Source: Chlorops oryzae (taxonomy: Eukaryota > Arthropoda > Insecta > Diptera > Chloropidae). From it: a stretch of 64,000 nucleotides of DNA. This document shows positions 35,728-47,572 of this stretch, piece after piece; position 1 is the stretch's first letter; the number at the start of each line of letters is the position of its first letter. The stretch covers positions 35,686,060-35,750,059 of the forward strand of contig CM035806.1 of the NCBI GenBank assembly GCA_020466095.1, given 5' to 3'. The notes below the pieces were generated by a model. It saw only the letters and a program-made list of their open reading frames with translations. It did not search any database and was not told where the DNA came from. Made by a program: the position numbers and the translations under genes.

Positions 35728-36582
35728 CCAAGTAAGGGTGTTATAGTCAGGCGAGCCTGACATGAGAATACCCGACACAGACTCACATGTTCAAATTGTT
35801 TTTCATATCAAGAGTTATTTAAGGCCATAAGGGGCCCCATATACTGACTTTTGTTAAATTTCTTTATCAAAACTGCCCGTTTGCCACGCCCACTTCTCCA
35901 ATTTTTGTTAAATTATAATCGGAGGCTTAAATATACACTCAAATTCTTAGTTTAATGGAAATATTTCGAAAAAGTCCGATTTTGAGGCACTTTTGGAATT
36001 TTTGTGGCAGACCCTAGCACTGGAGGTACCCTTAATAATGGACCGATCAAGGAAACTTTTTGGAAGGATGTTAAGGACTACAAACGAAGCATAAGTGCCA
36101 AATTTCGTTCAAGTCCCATTTGAATTTCGGGTGTGGGGGACACATTTCGAAAAGACGCCCTTCTGCCACGCCCACTTTTCCAATTTTTGGAAATCATATT
36201 ACTGGCCTTTAAATATGATTAAATTACGGATTTCATCAAAATATCTTGAAAAACTTCGATTTTAGAGCAGTTTTTGTGATTTTCGTAACAGACCCTAGTA
36301 CTGGAGGTACCCCTAAAAATGGTCCGATTGGGTCCATTCTCGAACTTGTTCTTACTCATGTCCCCGTGAGCACGCATACCATATTTTGTCGAGATAGCTC
36401 AACTCCTTCGATAAGATAACTGTATACAGACAGACGGACAGACGGACATGTCTAAATCGAATCTGCTGGTGACGCTGATCATTTCTATATATATTTTGTA
36501 TGGTCTATCTCGACTGGTTCTGGGTGTTACACACAACCACACAAACGCAATATACCCTCGACACAGAGTGTGTCGGGTATAA
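35728..36582 (+). mobile_element. DINE-1/HINE-like element, copy 5, best preserved
   Basis: Starts CAAGTAAGGGTGTTATAGTC. The 5' subterminal repeat ATACCCGACACA (35768-35779) pairs with the 3' terminus TGTGTCGGGTAT (36569-36580). The terminal hairpin ATACCCTCGACACAGAGTG-TGTCGGGTAT spans 36552-36580. Several GCCACGCCCAC blocks and a GACAGACGGACA microsatellite (about 36427-36449) lie inside. It aligns by eye with 18203-18936 and, in reverse, with 56986-57510. No open frame. Confidence 0.75.
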
Positions 36583-36714
36583 AAATAAAAAAAACCCGGC
36601 GCAGCGTTGCCAAAGCGTTGCTCATATGTTTGATGCAAAGGGTTACGTGCATTTCCCTAAAAGTATGCAACATATAGTGATTTTTTCATTGAAAATTTTT
36701 TGAAGTTTTCTGTT

Positions 36715-37215
36715 ACTTTTTTTTCAAATTGGCTGCTAATAAGAAATACTATGTCTACCAATTTTGGCATAGCTGCATCTCGTTAACCGTAATGAATATT
36801 CTTTTGGTGTCGTCAGTTGTTGTCAAAGTTGTTAATATTGAATAGAAGAAAAAAAAAATGCGGAAAAAAGTGCATCCAATGACTTTTAATTGAAGAAATG
36901 TCTACGCGACATACGTCGTATGCTTAATCCACATTACTCATACGCAGTACGGTAAAAGATGGGAATTTTTACAATTTTAAGTCATTAGAGGCACTTTTTC
37001 TGTGTAAACTTCTTCCGCAGTTTTTTTCTTCCCTATTCAATATCAAAAACTTTTCTCAAGAAATCAAGACAATATTCCGTACGGTTAACGAGATACAGCT
37101 TGTATGTCAAAAGTGGTAAAAATCGAATTCGATTTAAAAAAAATGTCCAATACTTCTGTTTTCTTTTTAGCAGCCAAATTGTCAAAATTAATGATGCAGA
37201 AAGTAACGTTTTTCC
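36715..37215. repeat. Long imperfect inverted repeat, candidate fold-back element
   Basis: The left arm (about 36715-36797) holds CAAATTGGCTGCTAA, TACCAATTTTGGCATA and GCATCTCGTTAACCGTA. The right arm (about 37070-37215), read in reverse, gives CAATTTGGCTGCTAA, TACCACTTTTGACATA and GTATCTCGTTAACCGTA. The arms differ in spacing. No target duplication recognised. Confidence 0.5.
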
Positions 37216-38531
37216 AAGTATTTTTACGAGTAAGTGACAAATCCCATCCACCACACGATCATCAAAAAAATTTCGCACAGTGTTATTTATTTAAATTAAT
37301 AGTTGAGTATTAGCAACTGCGTTTTGCCTTAAATGAAAGAAAAAATTCTCATTTTCAAATTTTTCAAATTGAGAACACGTAGCTCGATGTAGCAACATTA
37401 CTTTTTTCAGATGGAAAATTACAAAAGCTTCATTATAGATCCATTTTGATTTGCGCACATCTAATGAACGATTTACTCAATCAAGATAGCTTTTCACTGA
37501 AAAGGGTAAGAAACAAAAAACCTTCAACAGAATTCACCGATTCGTTGAGCAGTAACATAATCTTCATCAATTTGTGCAGTCAAATCTTGGAGCATTTTTG
37601 CAATAACTTTTACGATACAAAACATTTGATCTTCGGAAAAAAGGTGATTGATTTGAAATGATGAAACATTTCTGTATAAGACATGCAGCTATTCAAATTT
37701 TGAAATACAGTTGTCCGAAAATCGATTTTCTGCTACCAAAATTTCACTGTGCGTCATGACGCGTCATTCCGTCCATAGAACAAATAAACATCAACCAAAG
37801 CGAAATGCAGAATACTGCCAATTGCGGCATCAGTTCAGCGGTAGGAACGAACCAAAATCCATCAAGGAATTGGGTCAGAGACAACAAAAAGATCAACTGT
37901 TGATTTCGACATCGGAAAGCAACGTTAATTTTCAACAACCAGGCGCTTTTGAGGCAAAGCTAGGACAGCACTGAATGGCTATAAAAGCTGAAGGCCAGCG
38001 GCTATTCGGGATCATTAGCCATGGACCAATTATTTATCAAGTATTCGAAAGTCTCCAATGCGGCGAACGTACTCATGAGCCACGACAACAGAATATTGAG
38101 CTCAGTGCTACTTATAGTTAGGAGAGTCCTTCTATTATAGTAGGAAACAGGTTACCTTCTATTATAAACGTAAGTTTACACACCCAATTAATTTTCAACC
38201 TCAAATGTGTAAAATTATGCATTAGATGTGAATTAAAGGAATCCTTCCCTGTGTATTTTAAACATACACTGTGTAAAATTAGGCCTTTTCCCCGCAAAAT
38301 TAAACATTCATAATAATAATATTACTAAAGGTGTGTAAAATTAGTATTTTTATAGTAAACCTAAACAATCATTGATTAAATGTACGCATTTTATGTAAAT
38401 ATGCATTACGCATGTGCGAAATTACACAAAAATTACCTTTTACACTTTTTTGGCACAAAAGTAAACATATTTTGGGGTAAATTTACAGTATTTATAAACG
38501 TAATTTTACTTCCATTTTTTAGAGTGTACTA
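37216..38531. other. Gene-free sequence
   Basis: No supported gene. Between about 38180 and 38510 the word GTGTAAAATTA and its variants recur several times, suggesting subterminal repeats of an unresolved element. Confidence 0.3.
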
Positions 38532-38933
38532 CTGTCCGACCGAAGGTGGATTTTTAGTCGAAGCCGAAGCCGAACAATCGGCAGAGTTGAAGACTTCGGC
38601 CGAAGACCGAAGGCCGAAGCCGAATGCAAAAAATTTTACAGTTAGGAAACAAAGTCAGTCTTTATTCATTTGACAAGCACAAAAAAAAAACCGCTCAAAT
38701 TTTCTCTGAATTCTTTCGCTTTAGTCGCCCACAAAGTGAGAATTTACGGCAATAATTCATTAGTGTAAAAGGTCTCAATGAAGCAATTGAAAATCTATCG
38801 TGACTTTTTTACTTCCATTAAAATGGAAAAATATTCGGCTAGTATATTCGGCTTTTTCCAGCCGAAGCCGAAGATTAAGAATTGGCCGATCATGCCGATT
38901 ACCGAAGCCGAAGCCGAACCTTCGGTCGGACAC
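38532..38933. mobile_element. MITE with GTGTCCGACCGAAGG ends and GCCGAA repeats
   Basis: A 402-bp element flanked by TA (38530-38531 and 38934-38935). The ends are CTGTCCGACCGAAGGT and, inward from the right, GTGTCCGACCGAAGGTTCGG. Both subterminal zones are rich in GAAGCCGAAGCCGAA hexamers. TA flanks would fit Tc1/mariner, but no transposase is present to confirm it. Confidence 0.6.
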
Positions 38934-38935
38934 TA

Positions 38936-40247
38936 GATATTAGCCTTCAAAATCACCGAAAATATCACACAAATGCATGCCGTTTTTGTAGTAAGGCATG
39001 CCAAGTTAAATTGTGTCATAGAAAGAAATTGATATTAAATATTTACAGCTATGAAACCTTTAAAATGTCATTAAATTTCGTAACGCCACATATTCGTAAA
39101 CCAAAATAATGTTTCATTTATAAATCGTTTCAAGCTTTAATTCCGTAAACCCTAAGAGTATACCCCATTTTTTGTCTTATTGAACATTTGTATGAAATAC
39201 TGGAAATGAGTTCTAAAATTCAAATCGATGTTACTCAAAGGAAAGGTATTAGAAGGCAAAATTTTTTTAAACTTAAAAGTAAAGACTCGTACCTTTCATT
39301 TTTATATAGTAAAAAGGCTAAGCAAGGCAAAGCACATATAGTTTTTTTCCATCAAAAAGTGAAAAATTGATATTTTTAACTCGATTTTTTGGTAAATTAT
39401 AATAATTAGTCTACTTTCCAATTTCAATAGGTTTTTTTTATATGAAAAAGTAAGTGCTATATTTCCAATAAAACGAAATCAATAGCTTTGGACTTGCACA
39501 TGAAAAATGTTCTTTATTAGAATTATAATTTTAATATGAAATTCATTGAATACATAACATTCTGTTGACTTCTAAGATTAGTTTTTTTTTTTTTTTTTTT
39601 ATTAAAATAAATTTCACTTTTCATAAAAACCTCGTTGAATTCCTCGAATACAAACATTTCTTTACAAAACTACATCATTAAAATTTTGAAATTCAAAAGT
39701 TGAAAAATTTTTTTTTTTTTTTTTTTTTGTTGGGTTTCAAAAAACATTTTCTGTTATATTTTGTGGTCCTTAAAATCGCATTTACTCAAAATGTAAATTC
39801 TAAAAGTCATTGCAATATTAGCGAATTCGAATTGAAAACTCAATGCAATAAACTTTTATTTATAAAGAAATACATAAAGCGATTAATCAATACAGGCAAT
39901 AAAATGAAGAAGAAAATAAAAACGGAAATAAAAACCAGCTCTACAAATAGCATCGCGAATGCGGATCAACATCAAATCCAAAAAAAAAAAAAAAGGGAAC
40001 AATGTGAAGAGAACGAGAAAGAGAGAGAGATAGAGAAAGAGAAAGACTAGGCGGAAATATGATACAAAACGAGCTTAACGTCAAGAGAAGTAAACGCGTC
40101 GGGCCATTGACTAGACCCTATAAAATGGAATTTTTATCAACATTGAAAAGGGTCGTTCACATGCCGCATGCCGCATGCACGCAAACAAGGGAACGCACAG
40201 CACATGTCGATTACACTTGTTCGTACATGTGTGCAAGCGTGTGCATA
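38936..40247. other. Gene-free AT-rich sequence
   Basis: Holds T runs at 39583-39600 and 39709-39728, an A/GA-rich block at 39980-40050 and a CATGCCGCATGCCGCATGC word at 40158. No gene supported. Confidence 0.35.
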
Positions 40248-40845
<598 letters not shown>

Positions 40846-41451
40846 TGGCCGGGCAAAAGGACAGTCGAATGCGATGTATGACCAATTTTAAATTAAGGCA
40901 GACAGCACAGCGATTTTCGAGCGTTTTATGCCTGCGGTCGCTCTGTTTAATCCATCATTCTTTCCTTTTAGCTTTTCAACATTCAATTTGTTTATGAAGC
41001 GAATGGATTAAAGGGGTAACGTGACAACGTGGCAGCGTGGTAACGGGGCATTAGAAAATATTTTGTTATATTGTCTTTCAAATTTTTGAGCTATTAACTA
41101 ACAGGAAAACTTTGTTGTTTTTCCTCTTCTTGATTTTCGCCCATTTTCGAATAAATTGATATGTCTTAGTTGTATATAATGAAGCTCATTTATAAGCCTC
41201 CTCCATTTTGATACCGCAATCATACAGATCATGAAGAAATGGAATGTTTTTGAAACCAATTAATATGTTTCATACGAGTGTGAAATATCTCACAATAAAG
41301 ACCGATCTAATGACAGCTATCAAAATCAAATCCAAAGATTTGCTTTGGGCATAAAGGTGCCAACCCAGCAAACATTTGCATAAGCTTTTTACATTGGTGC
41401 TTACTATTAATTTGTTTCCAAGTAATTTTCCAAACTTTTTCCAAACATATA

Positions 41452-42738
41452 AGGACTGTCCCAGAAATAACTGTCCTTGTGTTTTTAGGCTATTTATAAA
41501 AAAGTGTTAACTCTATAGCAACATATTTGGTACCTAAATAAAGCATAAATATTGCAGATTAAAAAAAAATACTCATTCGTAAAATAAAAGAGCTACTGAA
41601 AAGATGTCGTCTCAACAAGAAGAAAAGCGGAAAGCAATTATTTACAAACACCTGGAAAATCCAAACACCACGTACAAACAGATCGCTAAGGAAGTTGGCG
41701 TGTGCGAAAAAACTGTCGGTAGGACCAGAAAACGATACAGACAGCTTACCCCTTTATCAAAAACACCAGGATCAGGGAGAAAAATTAGTCCAGCGAACCA
41801 AGCGGTGGCCCAGAATGTTAAGCGGCTGTTTACTCAGAATCCAGGCACTTCGGTTCGTGATATGGCAGCAAAAGCGGGAACATCGAAGTCAAGTGTTCAA
41901 CGGATTAAAAAATTTTACAACCTAAGGAGCTATAAAGTACAAAAAGTACCTGATAGGTCAGAAGAAAAGGACGCCGAAGCCAAGAGGAGGGCTCGAAAAC
42001 TGTATCGCGATTACCTGTCCAAATTTGATTGCGTGATCATGGACGATGAAACGTATTGCAAAGCGAATTTCAAGCAGTTACCTGGACACGGATATTATAC
42101 TGCGGTTAGAAGGGGTGGAGCATCCTCTAAATTTACCACCGAAAAACATACCAAATTTCCAAAGAAATACAAGGTGTGGCAGGCCATTTGCAAATGTGGC
42201 CTTCGAAGTAAGGAATTTGTGACGGATCGCACAATCCACATCAGAGAGTGTCTCGACCGGCGTTTGCTGCCTTTTATACGTCAACACCAAGGATCAGTAC
42301 TATTTTGGCCTGACCTAGCAACATCTCACTACGCCCAGAGAACGATGGATTGGTACCAAGCCAATAATGTCACTGTGGTACCAAGAGAAGCAAATCCTCC
42401 GAATTGCCCCGAACTTCGTCCAATCGAAAAATATTGGGCTTTAATGAAAAGGAACCTTAAGAAGACCAAACAAACTGCGAAGAACATCGAAATATTTCGA
42501 CATAAATGGCGTCGGGCATACACTAAGGTGAACGAAAGGTCGGTAAAAAACCTAATGGAGGACGTTAATAAAAAAGTGTATAATTTATTTTAGGTGTATT
42601 TTTTTCAGTTTAATTAAAATTTTTATTTATTTTGTAATGTTCACTTAATAATAAACTGAAAGAATTTTTAAAAAAACATCATTGGTTTTTTTGCAATAAA
42701 AAAAAAAACAAAAGGACAGTTATTTTTGGGACAGTTTT
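41452..42738 (+). mobile_element. Complete Tc1/mariner-superfamily DD37E transposon
   Basis: A 1287-bp element flanked by TA on both sides (41450-41451 and 42739-42740). The terminal inverted repeats run about 36 bp with few mismatches: left AGGACTGTCCCAGAAATAAC then TGTCCTTGTG, right read inward AAAACTGTCCCAAAAATAAC then TGTCCTTTTG. Each end carries the heptamer ACTGTCC twice, 15 bp apart (41455 and 41470; mirrored at 42729-42735 and 42714-42720), plausible transposase-binding sites. One uninterrupted transposase gene fills the interior, and AATAAA (42650-42655) follows it. The structure is that of an intact, possibly mobile copy. Confidence 0.9.
41604..42593 (+). CDS. DD37E transposase (ITmD37E-like, IS630-Tc1-mariner)
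   Basis: 329 residues, no frameshift or stop; such transposases are usually about 300-350 residues. The N-terminus has two helix-turn-helix segments (about residues 8-45, with TYKQIAKEVGVCEKTVGR, and 64-105), joined by a GSGRK linker like the GRPR motif of Tc1 proteins. The catalytic domain shows IMDDETY (Asp148), a VWQAI box (about 191-195), FWPDLATSHYA (Asp237) and PPNCPELRPIEKYW (Glu275). The last two acidic residues are separated by 37 positions, defining DD37E, a group first described in mosquitoes. Both Asp and Glu are intact, so the enzyme could be active for cut-and-paste transposition at TA. The ATG at 41604 has A at -3 and follows a leader of about 150 bp from the element end. Function is inferred from motifs only. 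Confidence 0.93.
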   Translation: MSSQQEEKRKAIIYKHLENPNTTYKQIAKEVGVCEKTVGRTRKRYRQLTPLSKTPGSGRKISPANQAVAQNVKRLFTQNPGTSVRDMAAKAGTSKSSVQRIKKFYNLRSYKVQKVPDRSEEKDAEAKRRARKLYRDYLSKFDCVIMDDETYCKANFKQLPGHGYYTAVRRGGASSKFTTEKHTKFPKKYKVWQAICKCGLRSKEFVTDRTIHIRECLDRRLLPFIRQHQGSVLFWPDLATSHYAQRTMDWYQANNVTVVPREANPPNCPELRPIEKYWALMKRNLKKTKQTAKNIEIFRHKWRRAYTKVNERSVKNLMEDVNKKVYNLF

Positions 42739-42790
42739 TAAGTGCTATATTAAATTCGCAAACATTTCCCAAACGCTTACCAAATGTGTT

Positions 42791-43032
42791 GTGGCTCTGG
42801 GATAGCGTAGAGGATGCGTACTATGCTATTGATCCCAGGGTCCGAGGTTCGATTCCCGGCACAGGCGAAACGGAGTGTAATGTTCCAGGCCTAGCACTGG
42901 TTTTTCAAAAATCGCATGTTAGGGGCAGACTACATAAAAAGACATACACTCACACAAACACAAGAAAACCTCCTTGGTATCACAATGGGCCGATAAACGG
43001 CCTAAGTGGCAGCCACTTCAACCTACCTACCT
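42791..43032 (+). mobile_element. Full-length tRNA-derived SINE with 12-bp target duplication
   Basis: The head reads GGGATAGCGTAGAGGATGCG (box A) and GAGGTTCGATTCCCGGC (box B) about 45 bp apart, then a 160-bp body and a tail of ACCT repeats. Identical 12-bp flanks ACCAAATGTGTT (42779-42790 and 43033-43044) prove retroposition. It interrupts the composite element around it. RNA polymerase III transcription and LINE-driven insertion are inferred from the class. Confidence 0.85.
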
Positions 43033-43189
43033 ACCAAATGTGTTTGGGAAACGTTGAATTTCTCAAGTACTTCGCAAATCCACCAAAAATAATATGTATG
43101 TTATATAGATATCGTACATACATACGAGGCGTCTACAGTTCCATTTTTTTGGAACGTTCATATATTATTAATTCTAGCACGCACGAATG

Positions 43190-43268
43190 AGATCTCTCGG
43201 TAGCGTACTGAAGCGTTTTGCGATTTGCAACCTGGAAGGCTCGAGATCGATTCCTGTCGCGGGCGAAA
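43190..43268 (+). mobile_element. tRNA-like module
   Basis: GATCTCTCGGTAGCGTACTG (box A-like) and CGAGATCGATTCCTGTCG (box B) are spaced as in tRNAs. Near 43528-43560 the minus strand has GGGTTAATCCCCGCTGCGGC, a second, opposed box B-like piece. A SINE fragment is more likely than a tRNA gene, as no acceptor stem pairs. Confidence 0.45.
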
Positions 43269-43773
43269 AAAGATTGTGGAAAAATTGGGACGTAGAAAGA
43301 TATCTGAGATTAAATTTGATCCACTTAGAGGGGAGAAAGGAAGTTGGAAGTTATAAATTTAGGTTCATATCCGGTCGTCAGAAACGTAATGCATACACAT
43401 GTGCTTACAACATTTTTTTTTTATTTTTGCATAAATATTTGGATGAAATCTAGTTATTGCTCTAAGTTTTGAAATATTATTTAAATGTTATATTATTTAC
43501 CAAAGTATTCACAAAAAAAAAAAAATTACGCCCGCCGCAGCGGGGATTAACCCGCCTACATCTGATTGTTACTGCTTGTTTAGGCTTGGAAAATATTTAA
43601 TTCGATTGCTTGGATTTATATGTTTTCCAATCTCATCTCCATTTGAATAAAAAGGGAGCCGTTTTGGTTATTTACACTTGAATTCCAAATAAAATCCAAC
43701 ACTTGGATCCAAGCCTTTTGTTTGCGGCCGCAAATTACTTCCAATTGTTTAGTAAGGGTAAATGTTTGCTGGG

Positions 43774-44671
43774 AAATAGATGAAGATATTTCAATTTAGA
43801 AATCAATTCATACTAAAGAGCTGCACAAATGTAATTGATTTTAGTGTACACTATGTAGAGCACACTGAAATTCAAATGATTTAGAATTTCAAATAATGAA
43901 ATATTTGGATTTTATAGACTAAATACTGTGTAACTTCTTATAGCATCACATCAAAGTCAGTCATGATTTATAAAACAAAACTGAAGAAAAGTTTTTACTT
44001 CGTAAATCAAATACTTCAAATATTATCATTCTTCATAAAGAACAACAAGTGAAATCATTTATTTAAAAAATATTCTTTAATTTAAATAAAAAAGACTGAA
44101 CGAAAAACGTAGAAAAATATGTTGGAGGGAAAGAGCCTTTTCTGTTGCACGAAATTTAATAATCGAAAAAAGATTTATGCTCAGCTATATAAATAATGCA
44201 ATCAATCAAATAATGTTTTTGCATTGAAAAATGGAAAAAATAGGCGGTCTTCCTAAACTGATTTGCCTCGAAAACTTGAAAATCGTAAATCAAGATTAGG
44301 CTTAGAATTAATGAACGAAATTTTGAATAAAAATTACACTTTTACGATTTTTCATTTAATTTAAGGGAAATACCAAATATATAAATAAATAAAATGTGTA
44401 CTCATATGTATCGCACAGTATTTAAAATGTTTTTAATTTGTTATGCAAAGTTTTTGTAAATACAAGGAAAGAAAATTTCACAATATTTGTGTTGCCTTTA
44501 ATAGCAAGAAGTATTCTTCGACTACTTCCCAAATCAACAGTACTACTCGCTCGTAATTTCCCCGCCAATGCATTGAACTGTAAACTTTTACTCTGAGGTG
44601 CCATTCGAAAATCGACAGTCGCGTTTGAACTAGTGCAGAAGTAGAGGCAACCGGGCAAATTCAGTAAATTT
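43774..44671. repeat. Gene-free stretch containing a dispersed repeat (44515-44655)
   Basis: Bases 44515-44655 recur in reverse at about 52070-52240; shared words include AACTAGTGCAGAAGTA, CGAAAATCGACAGTCGCG and CTCGCTCGTAATTTCCCCGC. The rest (43774-44514) is AT-rich without a gene. Confidence 0.5.
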
Positions 44672-44960
44672 GCTATACTACGTTGATAGATGGGGGACCG
44701 GCCCGCGCTGGTTCAAATCCTAAGAGGAATAAAAAGCAAATATATAAAAAAGAATGGTTTCAAATTGGCAGAAAATGTTGAGCGAATTTGTGCGCAAAGT
44801 TGTGAGACAGCATTGGTGAAGACTTGTTTTTCAATCCAATTATTTGAGTTTTTCGAAACATGCCATTCTTCCACATTTTTCCGCCTGCGACAGGAATCGA
44901 ACTCGAGCCCTTCAGATTCCTAAGTGAATACGCTTTCACTACGCCACGGACCTATCTGAC
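44672..44960. mobile_element. Pair of opposed tRNA-like modules, pair 3
   Basis: Plus strand 44672-44728 ends in GCTGGTTCAAATCC, a clear box B. The minus strand at 44884-44960 reads CCGTGGCGTAGTGAAAGCG (box A) and CGAGTTCGATTCCTGTCGC (box B). The two face each other about 160 bp apart, the layout seen at 24113-24320. Confidence 0.5.
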
Positions 44961-45524
44961 TCACGCACAGCATACATATATATTAGATTAATGTGTGGGA
45001 AAAATTGAACTGTTGAATATGCCACTAGTTAGGTACTACTGTCCATGTCTATACTCGCGTACTAGTTCTTTTTCCTATACTCGAGAACTACTCGCTAGGG
45101 CACAATTGACCCCACTCTTCCTACAGGAAGATTTCAAATCAAATTTTGTATACATATTGCTACTTGATATGAAAAATTAAGTTCAAGAAATATTTCTATT
45201 TGAATTTCAACAAATGCCTTGAAAGCCGTTTTAAATATTTTGTGCAACCCTTTGATTCATACCAGCCAATATACAAATCAGCGTTGCCAGACGTCCCCGT
45301 CTAATTTAATCTTATGAAAAATATCATATCTAAATTTTCGCCCCATAAAATCTTCCGTTTTTCGGGTTTTATAAGTTTTTTAAAGATAAAAAGGAAATCT
45401 AAGATGCTGCGCATGGGTCAGAAAAATACAACTCTCTTCCAACTCGATTTTTTTTCCGTCGTGACACCCCCTATCACCTCCTTTCGTATATACATCGTAT
45501 GTATTACATCCTTATGCTAAACAT

Positions 45525-45973
45525 CCTGTATATCGCACCCAGTCAACTAAAGTGACACAACTAAAAATTTGGGAGTGGAATTCGTTTCGCCGGGAAAGGG
45601 AAAACAATCACATACCTATATTTTAAGTGAGTTAAAATGGAAGTTGTGACTCTAACAGTTAAATTTTCTTTTCGTTGGCCAACTTTAAATCATTAAAGAG
45701 TCATAATCCAAAATAATATATCAATAATTTCGTTCAAAATGTATCCAAAAGGACATAACATAAAAATATCCTTTTTTGCAAAAAGCGTAAAATTCAATTC
45801 TCATATACTTTATTTTATGAGCTTCTGAAAAGCTCTTCTTCGCACTTAGCATCGCTTTATTTCCAAAAAAAAAAAAAAAATGTGATATAAGATCAAAAAC
45901 AGTTTTTCGCGTTTTGTAAAAAATAACAAATTTTGAGTTATGCCACTTTAGTTGCCGGTGTGCGATATATAGG
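45525..45973. mobile_element. TIR element with CCTGTATATCGCAC ends
   Basis: Inverted ends of about 45 bp: left CCTGTATATCGCACCCAGTC then AACTAAAGTG and AACTAAAAATTTG; right read inward CCTATATATCGCACACCGGC then AACTAAAGTG and AACTCAAAATTTG. 449 bp, no coding domain. The flanking 44961-45524 holds no supported gene. Confidence 0.6.
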
Positions 45974-46834
45974 AAAATTTCCCGAAGAAGGTAAACGCAA
46001 TCTTTAGGAGCTCTCACGAGAACTTTAATGACATAAATGCAAGAAACCATTATCAGATTCAACTACGAACTTCTTTCACGCTCAAAATGAGCCCGAAATG
46101 AGCTCATAAGGTTTCGATGTAAACAGGATGACAGAACCAGAATAAAGTTTTATTATATTCCTTCAGGATTTCGTTGGAAGGTCGCTTACGAACATTTAAA
46201 AACACTTCAGCTTTGTTCAAATGATTTATTATTTCCCAATCGAATCCATTTTTGATGATTTAAATTCCATAAATCATTTTGGGCGAAAGATTCGAAAACA
46301 GAATCGAGAAAGAGCATAAAATCAAGTGAAAACAATTGGCCGAAGCAAGAGCAACTAACAAAACTTTTCTAATTTATGACTGCAACACTCTGCCAGACTC
46401 AGCCAACAGCACAGTTGAAAAAGAGCGGAAAAACACACTCACACAATCACAAGACATTTTCCAAGAGAACAACAAAACAAAAAACAAAAAAAAAAAAAGG
46501 TAATTGTCTAGGGTATTTAAGTCAAAGGACATGCGTTTCTTTTATGCCCCGCATGGTTGTCTCAGTTGTTCTTTTGTCAGATTTGCTTTGAGAATGGTAA
46601 TTTTAAGGGGACCATAATTAAATATGAAAACTAAAATGGGGTCAGGCCGTCTATGAGCATAGCATAATACAGCTTAAGTTGGGCATAAAACGAAACTCTA
46701 TTAGATTTCCTACTAAAATTCCACCATTCATATTTTAAATAATTTTTCAAGCAAAATTTCAGACGAACTAGGGCATTTATGCTCTGTATGCCACGTTCGA
46801 AGATATACTTTTCACTCCCGATTTTTTTATAAAT
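45974..46834. other. Gene-free sequence
   Basis: Nothing recognisable; AT-rich with an A run at 46484-46498. Confidence 0.3.
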
Positions 46835-47572
46835 TAACTGACCCAAACAAGGCCATGTTAACGGTTGTAGCCACACAAGCGCAAAATGGAGAGAGAGACA
46901 CTTGGAGAGAGTTTGGATCTTAATCACTTTTTTTAAGCTTTTCTTTATCCAAAAATGAAAAATTGAAGTACAAAAAAGTGTTTAAAAGCATTTATTTGAG
47001 ACATTTTATAAATTGTCATTTTTTTGCCATATTAGGAATCCCATGTCTTAATAAGGCCCAATCCTGACTGTTCTCAAAAACGTGCGAATAAATAAAGAAA
47101 AAGATCAAATTATTAACTGATTTCATTGTAGTTAAATGTTCGTTTGAGATCAAAAATTAACATGAATACTCTTCACAGCTCTTCTCATACAAAATAATAT
47201 TTTTTATTTAAACTCAACGTGGTACATTCAAGTGGCGGTACAGGGCATTATCGATAATACTTTTGTTAACTTCCTGCCTATTGCAGCGAAAAGCCTTCTT
47301 TCTCATTGTTTTTAACTGCTTGCTATATTAAGATCCCATTAGGGCTTCAAAAAAAATTTTTTAAGAACCAGTTCCAAGGTGAATATTGGGGACCGTTTAA
47401 AGCTACGCCAGCTACGCCATCGACGCATTTTGTTTTTTGCCTTGTGAAGTAAATATAAACGCTTTAGAACATGCCAAAAATCATTTTGCTGGGAGTGCTA
47501 GAAATATGTTTTCTGAAAATCGGGCCTTATTAAGACCATGGCCTTATTTGACTCGAGTACCTTCCCAGCAAA
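46835..47572. mobile_element. TIR element with AAATAAGGCCATG-type ends, uninterrupted copy
   Basis: Sister of 9788-11593. The left end has GACCCAAACAAGGCCATG; the right end read inward is CGAGTCAAATAAGGCCATGG. Shared interior words include CAAGTGGCGGTACAGGGC and CCTGCCTATTGCAGCG. About 740 bp and non-coding. It shows what the interrupted copy looked like before insertion. Confidence 0.6.

Larger units (their letters stand above)
41364..43773. mobile_element. Composite TIR element with CCCAGCAAACATTT ends
   Basis: The left end CCCAGCAAACATTT (41364-41377) is matched exactly, in reverse, by AAATGTTTGCTGGG (43760-43773). The 2.4-kb interval holds the DD37E transposon (41452-42738) and a SINE (42791-43032), both with their own target duplications, so the host element was much smaller before they landed. 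Words such as AAACATTTCCCAAACG and TGTTTGGGAAACG belong to the host element. Confidence 0.5.
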
